DNA of 64,000 nucleotides, from assembly GCA_965224415.1 (NCBI GenBank), contig CBDCZB010000005.1:496001-560000 (forward strand), in the 5' to 3' direction. Source of the DNA: DAOUJI01 sp965224415 (lineage in GTDB: Bacteria > Chloroflexota > Dehalococcoidia > Lucifugimonadales > JAGWBF01). Each line of letters starts with the position of its first letter. The stretch's first letter is position 1. Shown piece after piece: positions 29,425 to 38,794 of the stretch. The notes under the pieces are model-generated. The model was not told the origin of the DNA, searched no databases, and was given only the letters and a program-made list of their open reading frames with translations. The position numbers and the translations under genes are program-made.

Positions 29425-29473
29425 TTCTTAATATCGTTAAGAAATTGACACTGTTTTATGAATGCTGTACAGT
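29425..29473 (+). promoter_or_regulatory. Promoter with abutting palindrome, binding-protein gene
   Basis: TTGACA (29445-29450) and TACAGT (29468-29473) are 17 bases apart. Directly upstream lies TTCTTAA-TATCG-TTAAGAA (29425-29443), a perfect 7-bp inverted repeat that ends one base before the -35 box. The region also feeds the divergent permease operon. The palindrome is a likely regulator site; which protein binds is unknown. Confidence 0.7.
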
Positions 29474-29535
29474 CCGCAATATTATGGGCCGCGGCACAGG
29501 GCCATCTCCCTGAACGTCTGAACGGAGGTAGCTTG

Positions 29536-31362
29536 ATGAATCCTATGAGGGGCTTGAAACGGTTGTTGTTTCCACTAGCGGCGTTGCTGATGTTGGCGGC
29601 CTTGGTTTCGGTGGCGTGTGGCGAAGACGCCACACCTACCCCTAGACCTACCAACACGCCCGTACCGGTCCAAGCCACCAACACACCCGTACCGGTCCAG
29701 CCTACCAACACACCTGTTCCAACAGCAGTTCCCGAGGACACAGGCCCCGTATCCGGTCCGCCAGCAAGTGATAAGGGCGGAGTAATTCCCCTGATGGCGT
29801 TCGGCTCCCCGCAGACAGGTATCGCGGGATTCGGCGGCACACTGCTAACGGGAGCATCCCATGAGGCGCCATTGACCAACTCTATACTTCACTTAGACCC
29901 GGAAACCCCCGACCCGCTAGACATCTCGGGAGACCTGGCTAAGGATTGGACGGTATCTGCAGATGGCCTTTTGTACACCTTCAATCTCCACGAAGGGATA
30001 GTGTCTCATGAAGGCAAGCCCGTGGGAGCTGAGGATGTGGTGCTGAGCTTGATAGCCATGCTGGACCCTCAGGACCTGCCCGACGAGTACGCCGAACTCC
30101 GGGGGCTCTTGAAGACGGCTCCGGCAGGCACTTATGGCTCCGTAATGAAGACATTCTACAAAGGGGCCCGGTTGGTGGACAATCTAACCGTCGAGATCGA
30201 GGCGACTTTCCCATCCCCCCTCCTGCTGACGGTCATAGCCGACAACCATATACGAATCCTGCCGTTCCACCTCTTCCGTGAGGGCCGGATCCCCGAGTGG
30301 AGCAACACGGATGACATGATCGGCACCGGTCCCTTCAAACTGGTGGAGTACGAGCAGGACGTTAAAAGCGTAGACGAGCGGAACCCCCTTTACTTCAAAA
30401 AGGGCAAGCCCTACGTAGACGGGCTCATCCACTTTATTCTGGCCGACGCCTCGGCCGTGATTGCGGCCTACAAGACCGAGCAGATCCTGATGCCTGATAC
30501 GGGAATTAACAACCTGAGTTTTGAAGATACTGTCAAGCTTGCCGAAGAACAGCCTGACAAGCTGACGAATTACATCGGAGGCCCCCTATACCAGTTGGGC
30601 GTGGCTATGAACGTCGGCATGGAACCCGGCAACATCCCAGAAGTGCGCCGCGCATTGATGCTGGCCCTTCATAGGCAACCCCTCATAGAGACCTTTGGCA
30701 GCGGCAACCGCATCGGAACTCCCTTCCCCTGCGACTTCGCATGGAGCTACACCTGTGAGGAGGCTGTCCAGATTCCCGGTTTCCGGGAAGACCCTAATAA
30801 CCCGGGCACGAAGCACCCGGACGATATAGCCGAGGCAAAAAAATTGGCTGAATCGGTCGGCTGGGGCGATGGCAGCGAGGTAACCCTGACCTGCTCCATC
30901 GTAATCGAGTATTGCGACCTGGCCGTTCTGGTCAAAGAGCAGTTGGAAGACTACCTGGGCTGGGACGTAACACTCAACTCCATGGAGTTCAACGCTGGCA
31001 CTGACTTCATCAGGACAAGGCAGTATCAGATAGCCATTGAGGCAAACTCCTTCGCCATCCCTGATCCTGCCGGCATTGGCGCGTCGTGGCAGGAGGGCGG
31101 TCGCGGGTTTGAGATCTCCGGTTTCATCAACCCCGATGCCGACGCCCTATGGGACCGGATCGCACGGGCCCAGACTCTTGAAGACAAGAAGGAGCTGACT
31201 AAGCAGGCAAACGAAGCCCTCCTTAACGACAACGCCTGGCCTTTAATTTACTACCCGATGAGGGGCTGGCTGGTAAACAGTAGGATCAAAGGCTTTAATA
31301 CCCCTGCAACCCTCCTCGGTCACTTGAAGCAGGAGCATGTCTGGTGTCCTTCTTGTAAGTAG
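29536..31362 (+). CDS. ABC transporter substrate-binding lipoprotein (family 5)
   Basis: A 608-aa solute-binding lipoprotein of the peptide/nickel (SBP_bac_5) family. The signal peptide ends at a lipobox LVSVAC (Cys28), followed by a Thr/Pro-rich linker with three TNTPVP units. Family text includes LDISGDLAKDWTVSADGLLYTFNLHEG, GTGPFKLVEY and VRRALMLALHRQPLI. The ATG at 29536 has a GGAGGT site. The gene is divergent from the two permease genes and is surely their binding protein. Ligand unknown. Confidence 0.92.
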   Translation: MNPMRGLKRLLFPLAALLMLAALVSVACGEDATPTPRPTNTPVPVQATNTPVPVQPTNTPVPTAVPEDTGPVSGPPASDKGGVIPLMAFGSPQTGIAGFGGTLLTGASHEAPLTNSILHLDPETPDPLDISGDLAKDWTVSADGLLYTFNLHEGIVSHEGKPVGAEDVVLSLIAMLDPQDLPDEYAELRGLLKTAPAGTYGSVMKTFYKGARLVDNLTVEIEATFPSPLLLTVIADNHIRILPFHLFREGRIPEWSNTDDMIGTGPFKLVEYEQDVKSVDERNPLYFKKGKPYVDGLIHFILADASAVIAAYKTEQILMPDTGINNLSFEDTVKLAEEQPDKLTNYIGGPLYQLGVAMNVGMEPGNIPEVRRALMLALHRQPLIETFGSGNRIGTPFPCDFAWSYTCEEAVQIPGFREDPNNPGTKHPDDIAEAKKLAESVGWGDGSEVTLTCSIVIEYCDLAVLVKEQLEDYLGWDVTLNSMEFNAGTDFIRTRQYQIAIEANSFAIPDPAGIGASWQEGGRGFEISGFINPDADALWDRIARAQTLEDKKELTKQANEALLNDNAWPLIYYPMRGWLVNSRIKGFNTPATLLGHLKQEHVWCPSCK

Positions 31363-31393
31363 CCGGGAGCAGAGATAGACTAACTCCGAATCG

Positions 31394-31424
31394 AAGACGC
31401 CTGGGCTAAATGCCCAGGCGTCTT
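31394..31424 (+). terminator. Terminator after the binding-protein gene
   Basis: AAGACGCCTGGGC (31394-31406) and GCCCAGGCGTCTT (31412-31424) form a perfect 13-bp stem with a 5-base loop, 32 bases after the stop codon. The T-run is short (TCTTG), so termination may be partial. Confidence 0.7.
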
Positions 31425-31461
31425 GCACGTTGCGCAGATATTACCGCTAAGGAGGTCCGGC

Positions 31462-32220
31462 ATGGGTAAACTTGACGGTAGAGTGGCCATCTTGTCTGGC
31501 GGGTCGGGAGGCATTGCGTTCGAGGAGGCGCGTCTCTTCCTACAAGAAGGGGCCAAAGTGATCTTGGGGGACATCCGGGACGAGTTGGGTCGGAAGGCGG
31601 AAGCCGAGTTGGCCGAAACCGGCGGAGACGTCTCCTACCACCGCTTGGACGTCACCAGCGAGGACGACTGGCGCGCCATCGTAGGTCTGGCTGAAAGCAG
31701 GTACGGCAAGCTGGACATCCTGGTGAACAATGCCGGAATAACCATTCCCAAGCCTCTGGAAGAGACCACCGTCGATGATTGGGACCGTACAATGGACATC
31801 AATGTCAAGGGCGTCTTCCTTGGAACGAAATACGCAGTTGAGGCCATGAAGAAAGTCGGCGGAGGCGCCATCGTCAACATCGCTTCCACCGCCGGGTTGG
31901 GCGGCACAAGCCACTTCCTTGGCTCTTACGGGCCCAGCAAGGCCGCCGTCCAGAACTTCACCAAGATAACCGCCTTGAGATACGCCCCAGACAAGATACG
32001 CTGCAACACCGTTTTCCCCGGCCCCATAGACACGCCCATTCTGTGGGCATCCATAGGAGACACCCCGGAAACTAGGAAGTGGGCAGTAGAATCGGTGCCC
32101 CTGGGTCGGGTCGGACTTCCTCAGGATATAGCCAAGGGTGTGCTGTTCCTGGCGTCCGACGACGCTGAATGGGTCACCGGCTCCGACCTGGTCATTGATG
32201 GCGGGATGAGGGCCAACTGA
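31462..32220 (+). CDS. SDR family oxidoreductase, tandem copy 1
   Basis: A 252-aa short-chain dehydrogenase. Catalytic Ser142, Tyr156 and Lys160 (YGPSK) and Asn114 are present, and NNAG is at 89-92. Asp37 suggests NAD(H). The nucleotide-binding motif is atypical: SGGSGGIA (12-19), where the usual third glycine is alanine. The ATG at 31462 follows AAGGAGGT. A close paralogue follows 72 bases later and shares even the ribosome site, so the pair arose by recent tandem duplication. Substrate unknown; the neighbours suggest catabolism of an organic compound. Confidence 0.92.
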   Translation: MGKLDGRVAILSGGSGGIAFEEARLFLQEGAKVILGDIRDELGRKAEAELAETGGDVSYHRLDVTSEDDWRAIVGLAESRYGKLDILVNNAGITIPKPLEETTVDDWDRTMDINVKGVFLGTKYAVEAMKKVGGGAIVNIASTAGLGGTSHFLGSYGPSKAAVQNFTKITALRYAPDKIRCNTVFPGPIDTPILWASIGDTPETRKWAVESVPLGRVGLPQDIAKGVLFLASDDAEWVTGSDLVIDGGMRAN

Positions 32221-32292
32221 CCGCCGGCTAAGTCCAATGTGTGCCTAGACTGCTGATTTGAATCTGGCATGCACCCGTGAAGGAGGTCCGGC

Positions 32293-33051
32293 ATGGGTAA
32301 ACTTGACGGTAGGGTGGCCATCTTGTCTGGCGGGGCGGGAGGCATTGCGTTCGAGGAGGCGCGGCTCTTCCTCCAGGAAGGGGCCAAAGTGCTTTTGGGG
32401 GATGTGCGGGACGAGCTTGGTCGGAAGGTCGAAGCCGAACTGGCCGAAACTGGCGGAGACGTCTCCTACCACCGCTTGGACGTCACCAGTGAGGACGACT
32501 GGCGAACCATCGTCGCCTTGGCTGAAACCAGGTACGGTAAGCTGGACATTCTGGTCAACAACGCGGGAATAACCATCCCCAAGCCCCTGGAAGAGACCAC
32601 GGCTGACGATTGGGACCGGACCATGGATGTGAACGCCAAAGGAGTCTTCCTGGGCACCAAGTACGCCGTTGAGGCCATGAAGAAAGTCGGCGGAGGGGCC
32701 ATAGTCAACATATCGTCCGGCGCAGCCTTGGGCGGCACAAGCCATTTCATAGGCTCCTATGGGCCCAGCAAGGCCGCCGTCCAGAACTTCACCAAGATAA
32801 CCGCCTTGAAATACGCCCCGGACAAGATACGCTGCAACGCCATCTTCCCCGGCCCCGTGGACACTCCCATCCTGTGGTGGTCCATAGGAGACTCCCCGGA
32901 GAGTAGACAGCAATTCGTAGAATCCGTGCCTCTGGGCCGGGTGGGGCATCCTCAGGACATCGCCAAGGGAGTCTTGTTCCTGGCCTCCGACGACGCTGAG
33001 TGGATTACCGGTTCCGACCTGGTCATCGACGGCGGCAGTCGGGCAATGTGA
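32293..33051 (+). CDS. SDR family oxidoreductase, tandem copy 2
   Basis: A 252-aa near twin of the preceding SDR with the same Ser142, Tyr156, Lys160 triad and the same altered glycine motif (SGGAGGIA). The first 60 bases of the gene and the 14 bases before the start codon are almost the same as in copy 1. Differences cluster around residue 140 (ISSGAALGG against IASTAGLGG) and 200-215, near the substrate loop, so the copies may differ in specificity. Confidence 0.92.
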   Translation: MGKLDGRVAILSGGAGGIAFEEARLFLQEGAKVLLGDVRDELGRKVEAELAETGGDVSYHRLDVTSEDDWRTIVALAETRYGKLDILVNNAGITIPKPLEETTADDWDRTMDVNAKGVFLGTKYAVEAMKKVGGGAIVNISSGAALGGTSHFIGSYGPSKAAVQNFTKITALKYAPDKIRCNAIFPGPVDTPILWWSIGDSPESRQQFVESVPLGRVGHPQDIAKGVLFLASDDAEWITGSDLVIDGGSRAM

Positions 33052-33058
33052 TTGCTGT

Positions 33059-34276
33059 CTAAGCCCACCTTACCGGCACCGACATCGGTGACCGGTTGGT
33101 AATCGTGGGCTCGTACTCGATCTTGTTGTCGACCAGCTCCAGGTTGGGTAGCCGCTCGGCAAGCGCGCTGAAGGCCTCCTGACCCTCGTATCGTGCCATG
33201 AATGCCCCCAGGCAGTGGTGGATTCCCGCGCTGAACGTCAGATGGTGGTTGGGGTTGCGGCTGATGTCGAACCTCTCCGGGTCGTCGAAATGTTCCGGGT
33301 CACGGTTGGCCGACGACGGCGACCATCTGATCAGATCGCCTTCCCGTATCAGCTTGTCTCCTACTGTTACGTCCTGCATGGCCACCCGCTGGACCGTCTT
33401 CACAGGAGGCTCGTACCGTAGACACTCCTCGGTGGCGGTCACCCGCAGTTCCGGGTTCTCCCGCAGCTTCTTCATCTCCTCCGGGTGTCGCAGCAGTTCG
33501 ACAGTCCCGTTGGCAAGGAGGTTGATGGTGGTGTCGTGCCCGGCCAGGAGCAGCAGCAGGACGTTGGCCAACACCTCTTTCCGCTCCATGATTCCCTTCT
33601 TTTCGCCCGAAGCCAGCAGGGAAATCAGGTCCTCAGCGGGGTCCAACAGACGCTCCTCGACCATCGGCTCGACGTACTGTATGAGTTCGTCGATGGCGTT
33701 GTAGATGGTCTGCATCCTGTCGGGTTCGGGCCTGCCGAAGAAGGTCAGCTTTATGGCCAGGTCTTTGATGAAGCCCCTGTCCTCGTGGTCCATCTCCATC
33801 ATCTTGGCAATCATCAGGGTGGGTAGAGGCCCCGCGAAGTCCCTCACCAGGTCCATGCTCTCGGCGTCCTGCAGGTCGTCAATGAGCTCGTGCACAGTTG
33901 AACGTATCAACGACCTCCACTTCTCCATGTAGCGAGGGGTGAAATACTGCTGGAGTATGCGGCGGATGTCATAGTGGGACGGGCGGTCTCTGAAGGTCAG
34001 CCAGTCCCCGAAAACCTCGCGGATGAATCTGTAGATGTTTTTGTCCGACTCGTATATGGGAGGGTAGGGGTCGTCGCTGGCGTTCACCCACACGGCGTTG
34101 GAGAAGACCTCGTGTCGCCGCACTATCCACACCGAGTCGTCGTAGCGGGTGACAATCCACATCTTGAAGGCGTCGTTCCAGTGGACCGGCTCGGTTTCCC
34201 TCAGCGTCCCAAAGTAAGTGTACGGGTCGGTAAGGACCTCGGGCGAAAGCATGTTGTCGTCTACGGTTGTTGTCAT
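33059..34276 (-). CDS. Cytochrome P450
   Basis: A 405-aa soluble bacterial P450. The heme-binding loop FSAGIHHCLGAFMAR carries the axial cysteine. The I-helix reads LLLAGHDTTINLLAN with the oxygen-activation Asp-Thr pair. The ExxR motif is in TEECLRYEP (usually ALEExLRxxP). ATG 34276 with a GAGG site is chosen over a start 12 codons upstream. It is convergent with the SDR pair (7 bases between stops). Substrate unknown; a redox partner is not encoded nearby. Confidence 0.93.
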   Translation of the reverse strand: MTTTVDDNMLSPEVLTDPYTYFGTLRETEPVHWNDAFKMWIVTRYDDSVWIVRRHEVFSNAVWVNASDDPYPPIYESDKNIYRFIREVFGDWLTFRDRPSHYDIRRILQQYFTPRYMEKWRSLIRSTVHELIDDLQDAESMDLVRDFAGPLPTLMIAKMMEMDHEDRGFIKDLAIKLTFFGRPEPDRMQTIYNAIDELIQYVEPMVEERLLDPAEDLISLLASGEKKGIMERKEVLANVLLLLLAGHDTTINLLANGTVELLRHPEEMKKLRENPELRVTATEECLRYEPPVKTVQRVAMQDVTVGDKLIREGDLIRWSPSSANRDPEHFDDPERFDISRNPNHHLTFSAGIHHCLGAFMARYEGQEAFSALAERLPNLELVDNKIEYEPTITNRSPMSVPVRWA

Positions 34277-34424
34277 AACGCCGCCTCGCAACGATGTGCC
34301 GCGATTGTACAAGAACCCCTATTGTGGGGTCTAGACGGCCCGTCTGCCCCTCCTCAGCTTGACGACCGGGGGAATGGGGCCATAATAGGCTCAGGCTTGG
34401 ATATGACGGGTTGGAGGTCGTGAC

Positions 34425-36101
34425 ATGGCGCACACCACGGGGGCTAAGTTCTTCGCCGACACCCTCAAGGCTTACGGAGTTACCCACGTATTTGTCGCGC
34501 CGTCGGTGGCCGCGCGAGGACTTGCCGAACTGAGCCAGCTGGGGGTCAAAAGCATAGTCACGCACGGCGAAAAAGCCGCGGCATATATGGCCGACGGCTA
34601 CGCCAGGGCCGCCAACCGCCCCGGCGTATGCCTGGCACAGTCCGTGGGCGCAGCCAACATGGCCGCCGGACTCCAGGACGCCTACCTTGCCCTGTCTCCG
34701 GTGATTGCCATGACGGGCCGCAAGACCCCGATGGAGCAGTTCAGGAACGCTTACCAGGAAATAGAACACTCCAAACCCTTCGCGTCAGTCACGAAATTTA
34801 GCGGCTTGGTAGAGACCGTGGAGCAATTCCCGCACATGCTTCGCCAAGCCTTCCGGGAGGCAACCTCGGGGGCTACTGCTCCGGTGCATCTGGACCTGCA
34901 AGGCATGACGGGCAGCTCCATCATGAACGGAGAGGCGGACTTGGAGGTCCTCGTAGAGGAAACCTTCACACGCCGTCCGGCCTTTCGTCCCGAAGCGTCG
35001 CCCGACACCGTGCGTCAGGCGGCCCAGGCGTTAGTCAGCGCGCAACGGCCTGTCATAGTGGCCGGAGGCGGGGTGACGGCCTCCCAGGCCCAGCAGGAGG
35101 TTGTGGAGCTGGCGGAGTTGCTGTCTATCCCCGTGGCCACGTCGTTGAACGCCAAGGGAACGATTGCTGACAACCACCCGCTGTCCGTGGGCGTGGTGGG
35201 GACTTATTCCCGGTGGTGCGCCAACCGGGTGGTGTACGAGGCCGATCTCGTATTCTTCATGGGCAGCCACACCGGCAGCCAGGTCACCAACGAATGGCAG
35301 ATACCCAAAGCCGGCACCCGCGTCATTCAGATGGACATAGACCCGTCCGAGTTGGGTCGCAGCTATCCTAACGAGGTCTCCCTCCACGGCGACGCCAAGG
35401 CCACCACCCGTCGGCTCATCGAGGCCCTAGAGCCCATGGGAGGCCATGCCGACTGGCTGTCCCGGGTCCAAGAGTTGGTGGGAGATTGGCGAAAAGAAGT
35501 GGAACCCCGTGCCAACTCCGATGCCGTCCCCATCATTCCAGAGCGGCTGTGCACTGAGGTGACCAATTTCCTGCCGGAAGACGGCCTGTTGGCGGTGGAC
35601 ACCGGCCACGCCGGAATCTGGACAGGCTCTATGGTGGACTTGAACCACCCAGGCCAGGACTACATCCGCTGCGCAGGGTCCCTGGGCTGGGGACTGGCAG
35701 GCGCCATCGGAGCCAAACTCGCCCTTCCCGACCGCCCTGTGGTCTGCTTCATAGGCGACGGTGGGTTCTGGTACCACATGGCCGAGATTGAGACTGCCGT
35801 GCGCTACTCAGTCCCCCTGGTTGTGGTCATTAACAACAACAGCGGCCTTATTCAGGACAAGCGGGGCGATGACGCCGCCTATGCCCTGGTCCCAGGCTCC
35901 AACTCCGCCGATTTGTGGCAGTTCAACGACGTGGACCTCGCCAAGGTCTCCGAGGCGATGGGCGCCTTTGCCCTGAGGGTGGAGCAGCCGGGTGATATAC
36001 AGCCGGCGCTGCAGCAGGCCCTGGCCTCAGGCCGTCCGGCCGTCGTAGACGTGGCCACGGACCCCATGGACAGCCTTGCGCCGGTCCGCTGGAACCCGTA
36101 G
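34425..36101 (+). CDS. Thiamine-diphosphate-dependent enzyme (acetolactate synthase-like)
   Basis: A 558-aa enzyme of the pyruvate-oxidase/acetolactate-synthase superfamily. The ThDP-activating glutamate is Glu49 in HGEKAA. The central domain lies at 195-335. The cofactor motif runs from GDGG (444-447) to NNN (470-472). The family includes acetolactate synthase, benzoylformate decarboxylase and oxalyl-CoA decarboxylase. No regulatory subunit gene is adjacent, which makes branched-chain amino acid synthesis less likely. An SDR gene follows by 43 bases and is probably cotranscribed. Confidence 0.9.
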   Translation: MAHTTGAKFFADTLKAYGVTHVFVAPSVAARGLAELSQLGVKSIVTHGEKAAAYMADGYARAANRPGVCLAQSVGAANMAAGLQDAYLALSPVIAMTGRKTPMEQFRNAYQEIEHSKPFASVTKFSGLVETVEQFPHMLRQAFREATSGATAPVHLDLQGMTGSSIMNGEADLEVLVEETFTRRPAFRPEASPDTVRQAAQALVSAQRPVIVAGGGVTASQAQQEVVELAELLSIPVATSLNAKGTIADNHPLSVGVVGTYSRWCANRVVYEADLVFFMGSHTGSQVTNEWQIPKAGTRVIQMDIDPSELGRSYPNEVSLHGDAKATTRRLIEALEPMGGHADWLSRVQELVGDWRKEVEPRANSDAVPIIPERLCTEVTNFLPEDGLLAVDTGHAGIWTGSMVDLNHPGQDYIRCAGSLGWGLAGAIGAKLALPDRPVVCFIGDGGFWYHMAEIETAVRYSVPLVVVINNNSGLIQDKRGDDAAYALVPGSNSADLWQFNDVDLAKVSEAMGAFALRVEQPGDIQPALQQALASGRPAVVDVATDPMDSLAPVRWNP

Positions 36102-36144
36102 ACGCCTGTGGCACTCATAACCCAACGTGTGAGGAGAACCCACG

Positions 36145-36993
36145 ATGTACGATTTGGAAGGCAAGACAGCCATAGTCACCGGCGCTGCGGGACGTCACGG
36201 CATCGGACGGGCGATAGCGACCCGGCTGGCCTTGGAAGGCACTGACGTGGTGGTGACCGACGTCCGCCGGAGCCTGGACGCCATCAGGGCCGAGGATCAG
36301 CAATCGGGGTGGCAAGGGCTGCCCAGCGTCGTCGAGGAGATCGAGTCCATGGGCAGGCAGTCCGTTGGGCTCTACTCCGATGTTTCCGATAGCGGCCAAG
36401 TGGCCGACATGCTCCGGCAGGTCCTGGATAAGTTCGGCAAGGTGGACATCCTGGTCAACAACGCCGGCTCTCGGCCCGGCAAAGACCGGGTGCCGGTAGT
36501 GGAATTGGAGGAAGAGGCCTTCGACGAGGTGCTGCGGGTTAACGTCCGAGGGACCTACCTTTGCTCGCAGGCCGTGGCCCAGCACATGATAGCCAGGGGC
36601 GGAGGCGGCAAAATAATCAATATATCCTCCGGCGCGGGCAAGAAGGGCATGGCCCGCTACGCCGCCTACTGCGCTTCCAAGTTCGCCGTCATTGGGTTCA
36701 CTCAGGCTATGGCCCAGGAGATGGCCCGCTATAAGGTGAACGTGAACGCCATCTGCCCAGGCCTTGTGGACACCGAGCGTGTGGACTTCATCGCAGCAGC
36801 CCTGGCCCCGGAGGGCGAGTCCGCCGTGGAATACCGGGCCGACATGACCCGGGAGCGGGCCGCTATAGTTCCCATGGGGCGCATCGCCCACGGCGCCGAC
36901 ATCGCCCGCGCAGCGGCCTTCCTGGCCTCTGCAGAGTCGGACTACATGACCGGGCTGTCCATTAGCGTGTCCGGCGGCTCTGAAATGAACTAG
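36145..36993 (+). CDS. SDR family oxidoreductase
   Basis: A 282-aa classical short-chain dehydrogenase with TGAAGRHGIG as the cofactor motif (12-21), NNAG near residue 110, ISS near 156, and the YCASK active-site Tyr and Lys. Asp at the end of strand 2 (VTDV) favours NAD(H). It starts 43 bases after the ThDP enzyme gene. Its stop codon TAG lies inside the CTAG target of IS5 copy A, so the insertion left the protein intact but cut off whatever lay downstream. Confidence 0.93.
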   Translation: MYDLEGKTAIVTGAAGRHGIGRAIATRLALEGTDVVVTDVRRSLDAIRAEDQQSGWQGLPSVVEEIESMGRQSVGLYSDVSDSGQVADMLRQVLDKFGKVDILVNNAGSRPGKDRVPVVELEEEAFDEVLRVNVRGTYLCSQAVAQHMIARGGGGKIINISSGAGKKGMARYAAYCASKFAVIGFTQAMAQEMARYKVNVNAICPGLVDTERVDFIAAALAPEGESAVEYRADMTRERAAIVPMGRIAHGADIARAAAFLASAESDYMTGLSISVSGGSEMN

Positions 36994-37805
36994 GGTCTGT
37001 TCACACTAACGCAACGCATCGACTATAAGAGTGAGTAGGATGAAGCCTAGGAAGAGCACATCCAGCTTCTCGAAGCGAGAGAAGATACGGCGAAAGCCCT
37101 TCAATCGCCGGAACAAGCGCTCAACTTCGTTGCGTCTCTTGTACATCTCCATGTCGTACGTCCATGGGGAGAACCGTGTCGAGGACGGCGGAACGACGGG
37201 AGTGAATCCCAGCGCCAATGCGAGTTGGCGTGTCTCGTTGCCCTCGTATGCACGATCCATCACTATAGACAAGTTCTCTCGCTGTGGCCCAAGACGGTTG
37301 AGCAGCTTGCGTCCTTCAGGCGCGTCGTGGGCTTGTCCGGCGGAGAGGGAGAACATCAGAGCCGTTCGAGCATCTGCGGCAACCATATGAATCTTGGTGG
37401 TCCATCCTCCCCGGGACTTGCCGATGGACTGCGGTCCGTTTTTTTTAACGCGCCCGTGCCATCGGGATGCACCTTGACAATCGTGCTGTCCACCGAAACC
37501 GCCTCGATATTGATGCGCACTATCTGCTCTCGTTGAAGGTGTTCGAACACCCGATTGAGGACTCCGTTTTTGGACCAGCGGTTCATGCGGGTATAGACTG
37601 TGTGCCAGGAGCCAAACCTCGGAGGCAAGCCCCGCCACTTGCAACCATGCTCGGCGACGTACAGAATTGCGTTGAGGACTTGGAGGTTCGACATGCTCAC
37701 GTTGCCGCGTTGCACCGGCAGACAAGGAGCTATTCGTTCGTATTGAGCTTCTGTAAGTTCCATCCTCCAATGATATCATATTCAACCCAATAGTGTGAAC
37801 AGGCC
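36994..37805 (-). mobile_element. IS5-family (IS427-like) insertion sequence, copy A
   Basis: An 812-bp element with terminal repeats GGTCTGTTCACACTA and, at the other end, GGCCTGTTCACACTA read inward. It is flanked on both sides by CTAG (36990-36993, 37806-37809), the target duplication. A second copy of equal length lies at 41018-41829. This copy follows the stop codon of an SDR gene. Confidence 0.93.
37006..37763 (-). CDS. IS5/IS427 transposase, orfA-orfB frameshift (copy A)
   Basis: orfA runs from 37763 (MELTEAQYERIAPCLPV) with the N-terminal domain and the first catalytic Asp in VDSTIVKVH. orfB ends at 37006 and contains MDRAYEGNETR (second Asp) and RRNEVERLFRRLKGF (Glu). The frames are joined at eight A on the minus strand (37439-37446 on the plus); a -1 shift turns GALKKTD into KKNGPQSIGKSRGG, continuous family text. 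The same run is present in copy B, so the shift is programmed. Probably functional. Confidence 0.88.
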
Positions 37806-37852
37806 CTAGACCGTAGTCAACCTCGGGTCTTTGGATTACCTGGGGCCCTTAT

Positions 37853-37885
37853 CTTCCGTTCACCCTGAGCCTGTCGAAGGGCCGC
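37853..37885. repeat. Short intergenic repeat
   Basis: CACCCTGAGCCTGTCGAAGG near 37861 matches in kind the CCTGAGCCTGCCGAAGG unit near 1587, a GC-rich imperfect palindrome found only between genes in this window. Confidence 0.5.
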
Positions 37886-37913
37886 CCAACGCGGGTCTGC
37901 CTACCGCCCGTCC

Positions 37914-38771
37914 TTAGACATTGATGGCATCCCCTAACGCATCTACGCGAGCATCCAGAGTAATAGGAAGCGCCTCCAAGTCTGCGTGGCTTACAACTTG
38001 CTCGATGCACGCTTGACTGCCGCCGACGAAGGTCCACATAAAGTCTATTTCCGTCGCGACACACCATGCGCGGTCTTCCGGCCACCAGATGTTGGGCGAC
38101 TGACCCCACTGCGAATAAAAGGATGTTACGGCGTCCAAAGGTCCTCTCAAGAGAAAGTATTCCCTGCCAAAGTCTGGGACTTTCAATTTGGGAGTCCATC
38201 GCCAGGACCACCCTCCCAGGAATCCGTAGCCTTCCCAAATGCAGAAATAGCAGCGTTCGGGAGTTGAGGTGAATCCCCTGAGGATGCTGACCAGAGACCG
38301 GCGCTCGTCCTCGGGTAGGTCGCCCATGAATGGAGCTTGACCCCATTCTGGGTCTGGGTATCGGGGAGGTTCAGCGAGGTTGGCGATGCGGTGGAACTGC
38401 ATCTGGGGATGAACGGTCTTGCCGTTCCATTCCGCCACGTCGGACCACCTGACCTTCTCCCAGGATAGGTCGGGCCACTGACGTTCGGCTGGGTGAAAGA
38501 TTCGTGCGTAGGAGTCAAATCCCTTCGGGACTATCTCTCCTACTAACACCCCCTTTTCACGATTGTAGTCCCACAGCCCCTCCTTCACCCATTCTGCGGG
38601 GCGGACGGTATTCATGACCTCAAGGCCGTCGGGAGGCTCCCTCATGGCGCGAAGCGCAGGGTCGCGCCACCTGTCCCAAAGCGACGAACGCCCCCCTAAA
38701 GTCAGCGTACCGACTGACCTAACAGTCAGCGGGTCCAGCACGCGGGCCAGGGCTTTCGTAAACCAGTTCAC
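37914..38771 (-). CDS. Conserved hypothetical protein
   Basis: A 285-aa soluble protein with no recognised domain. Its C-terminal half carries striking text, WWPEDRAWCVATEIDFMWTFVGG, and a Trp-rich segment GFLGGWSWRW before it; similar sequence occurs in uncharacterised actinobacterial proteins as far as I recall. The GTG at 38771 with GGTAGG upstream is the likely start. No signal peptide or membrane segments. It lies between IS5 copy A and the VHL-beta gene. No function is proposed. Confidence 0.7.
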   Translation of the reverse strand: MNWFTKALARVLDPLTVRSVGTLTLGGRSSLWDRWRDPALRAMREPPDGLEVMNTVRPAEWVKEGLWDYNREKGVLVGEIVPKGFDSYARIFHPAERQWPDLSWEKVRWSDVAEWNGKTVHPQMQFHRIANLAEPPRYPDPEWGQAPFMGDLPEDERRSLVSILRGFTSTPERCYFCIWEGYGFLGGWSWRWTPKLKVPDFGREYFLLRGPLDAVTSFYSQWGQSPNIWWPEDRAWCVATEIDFMWTFVGGSQACIEQVVSHADLEALPITLDARVDALGDAINV

Positions 38772-38794
38772 GTGTAATTACCTACCATTGGCGT

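Noticed and set aside
33969..34769. A 266-codon frame spanning the P450 start and the ThDP enzyme
   Set aside because: It overlaps two well-supported genes and has low-complexity shadow composition.
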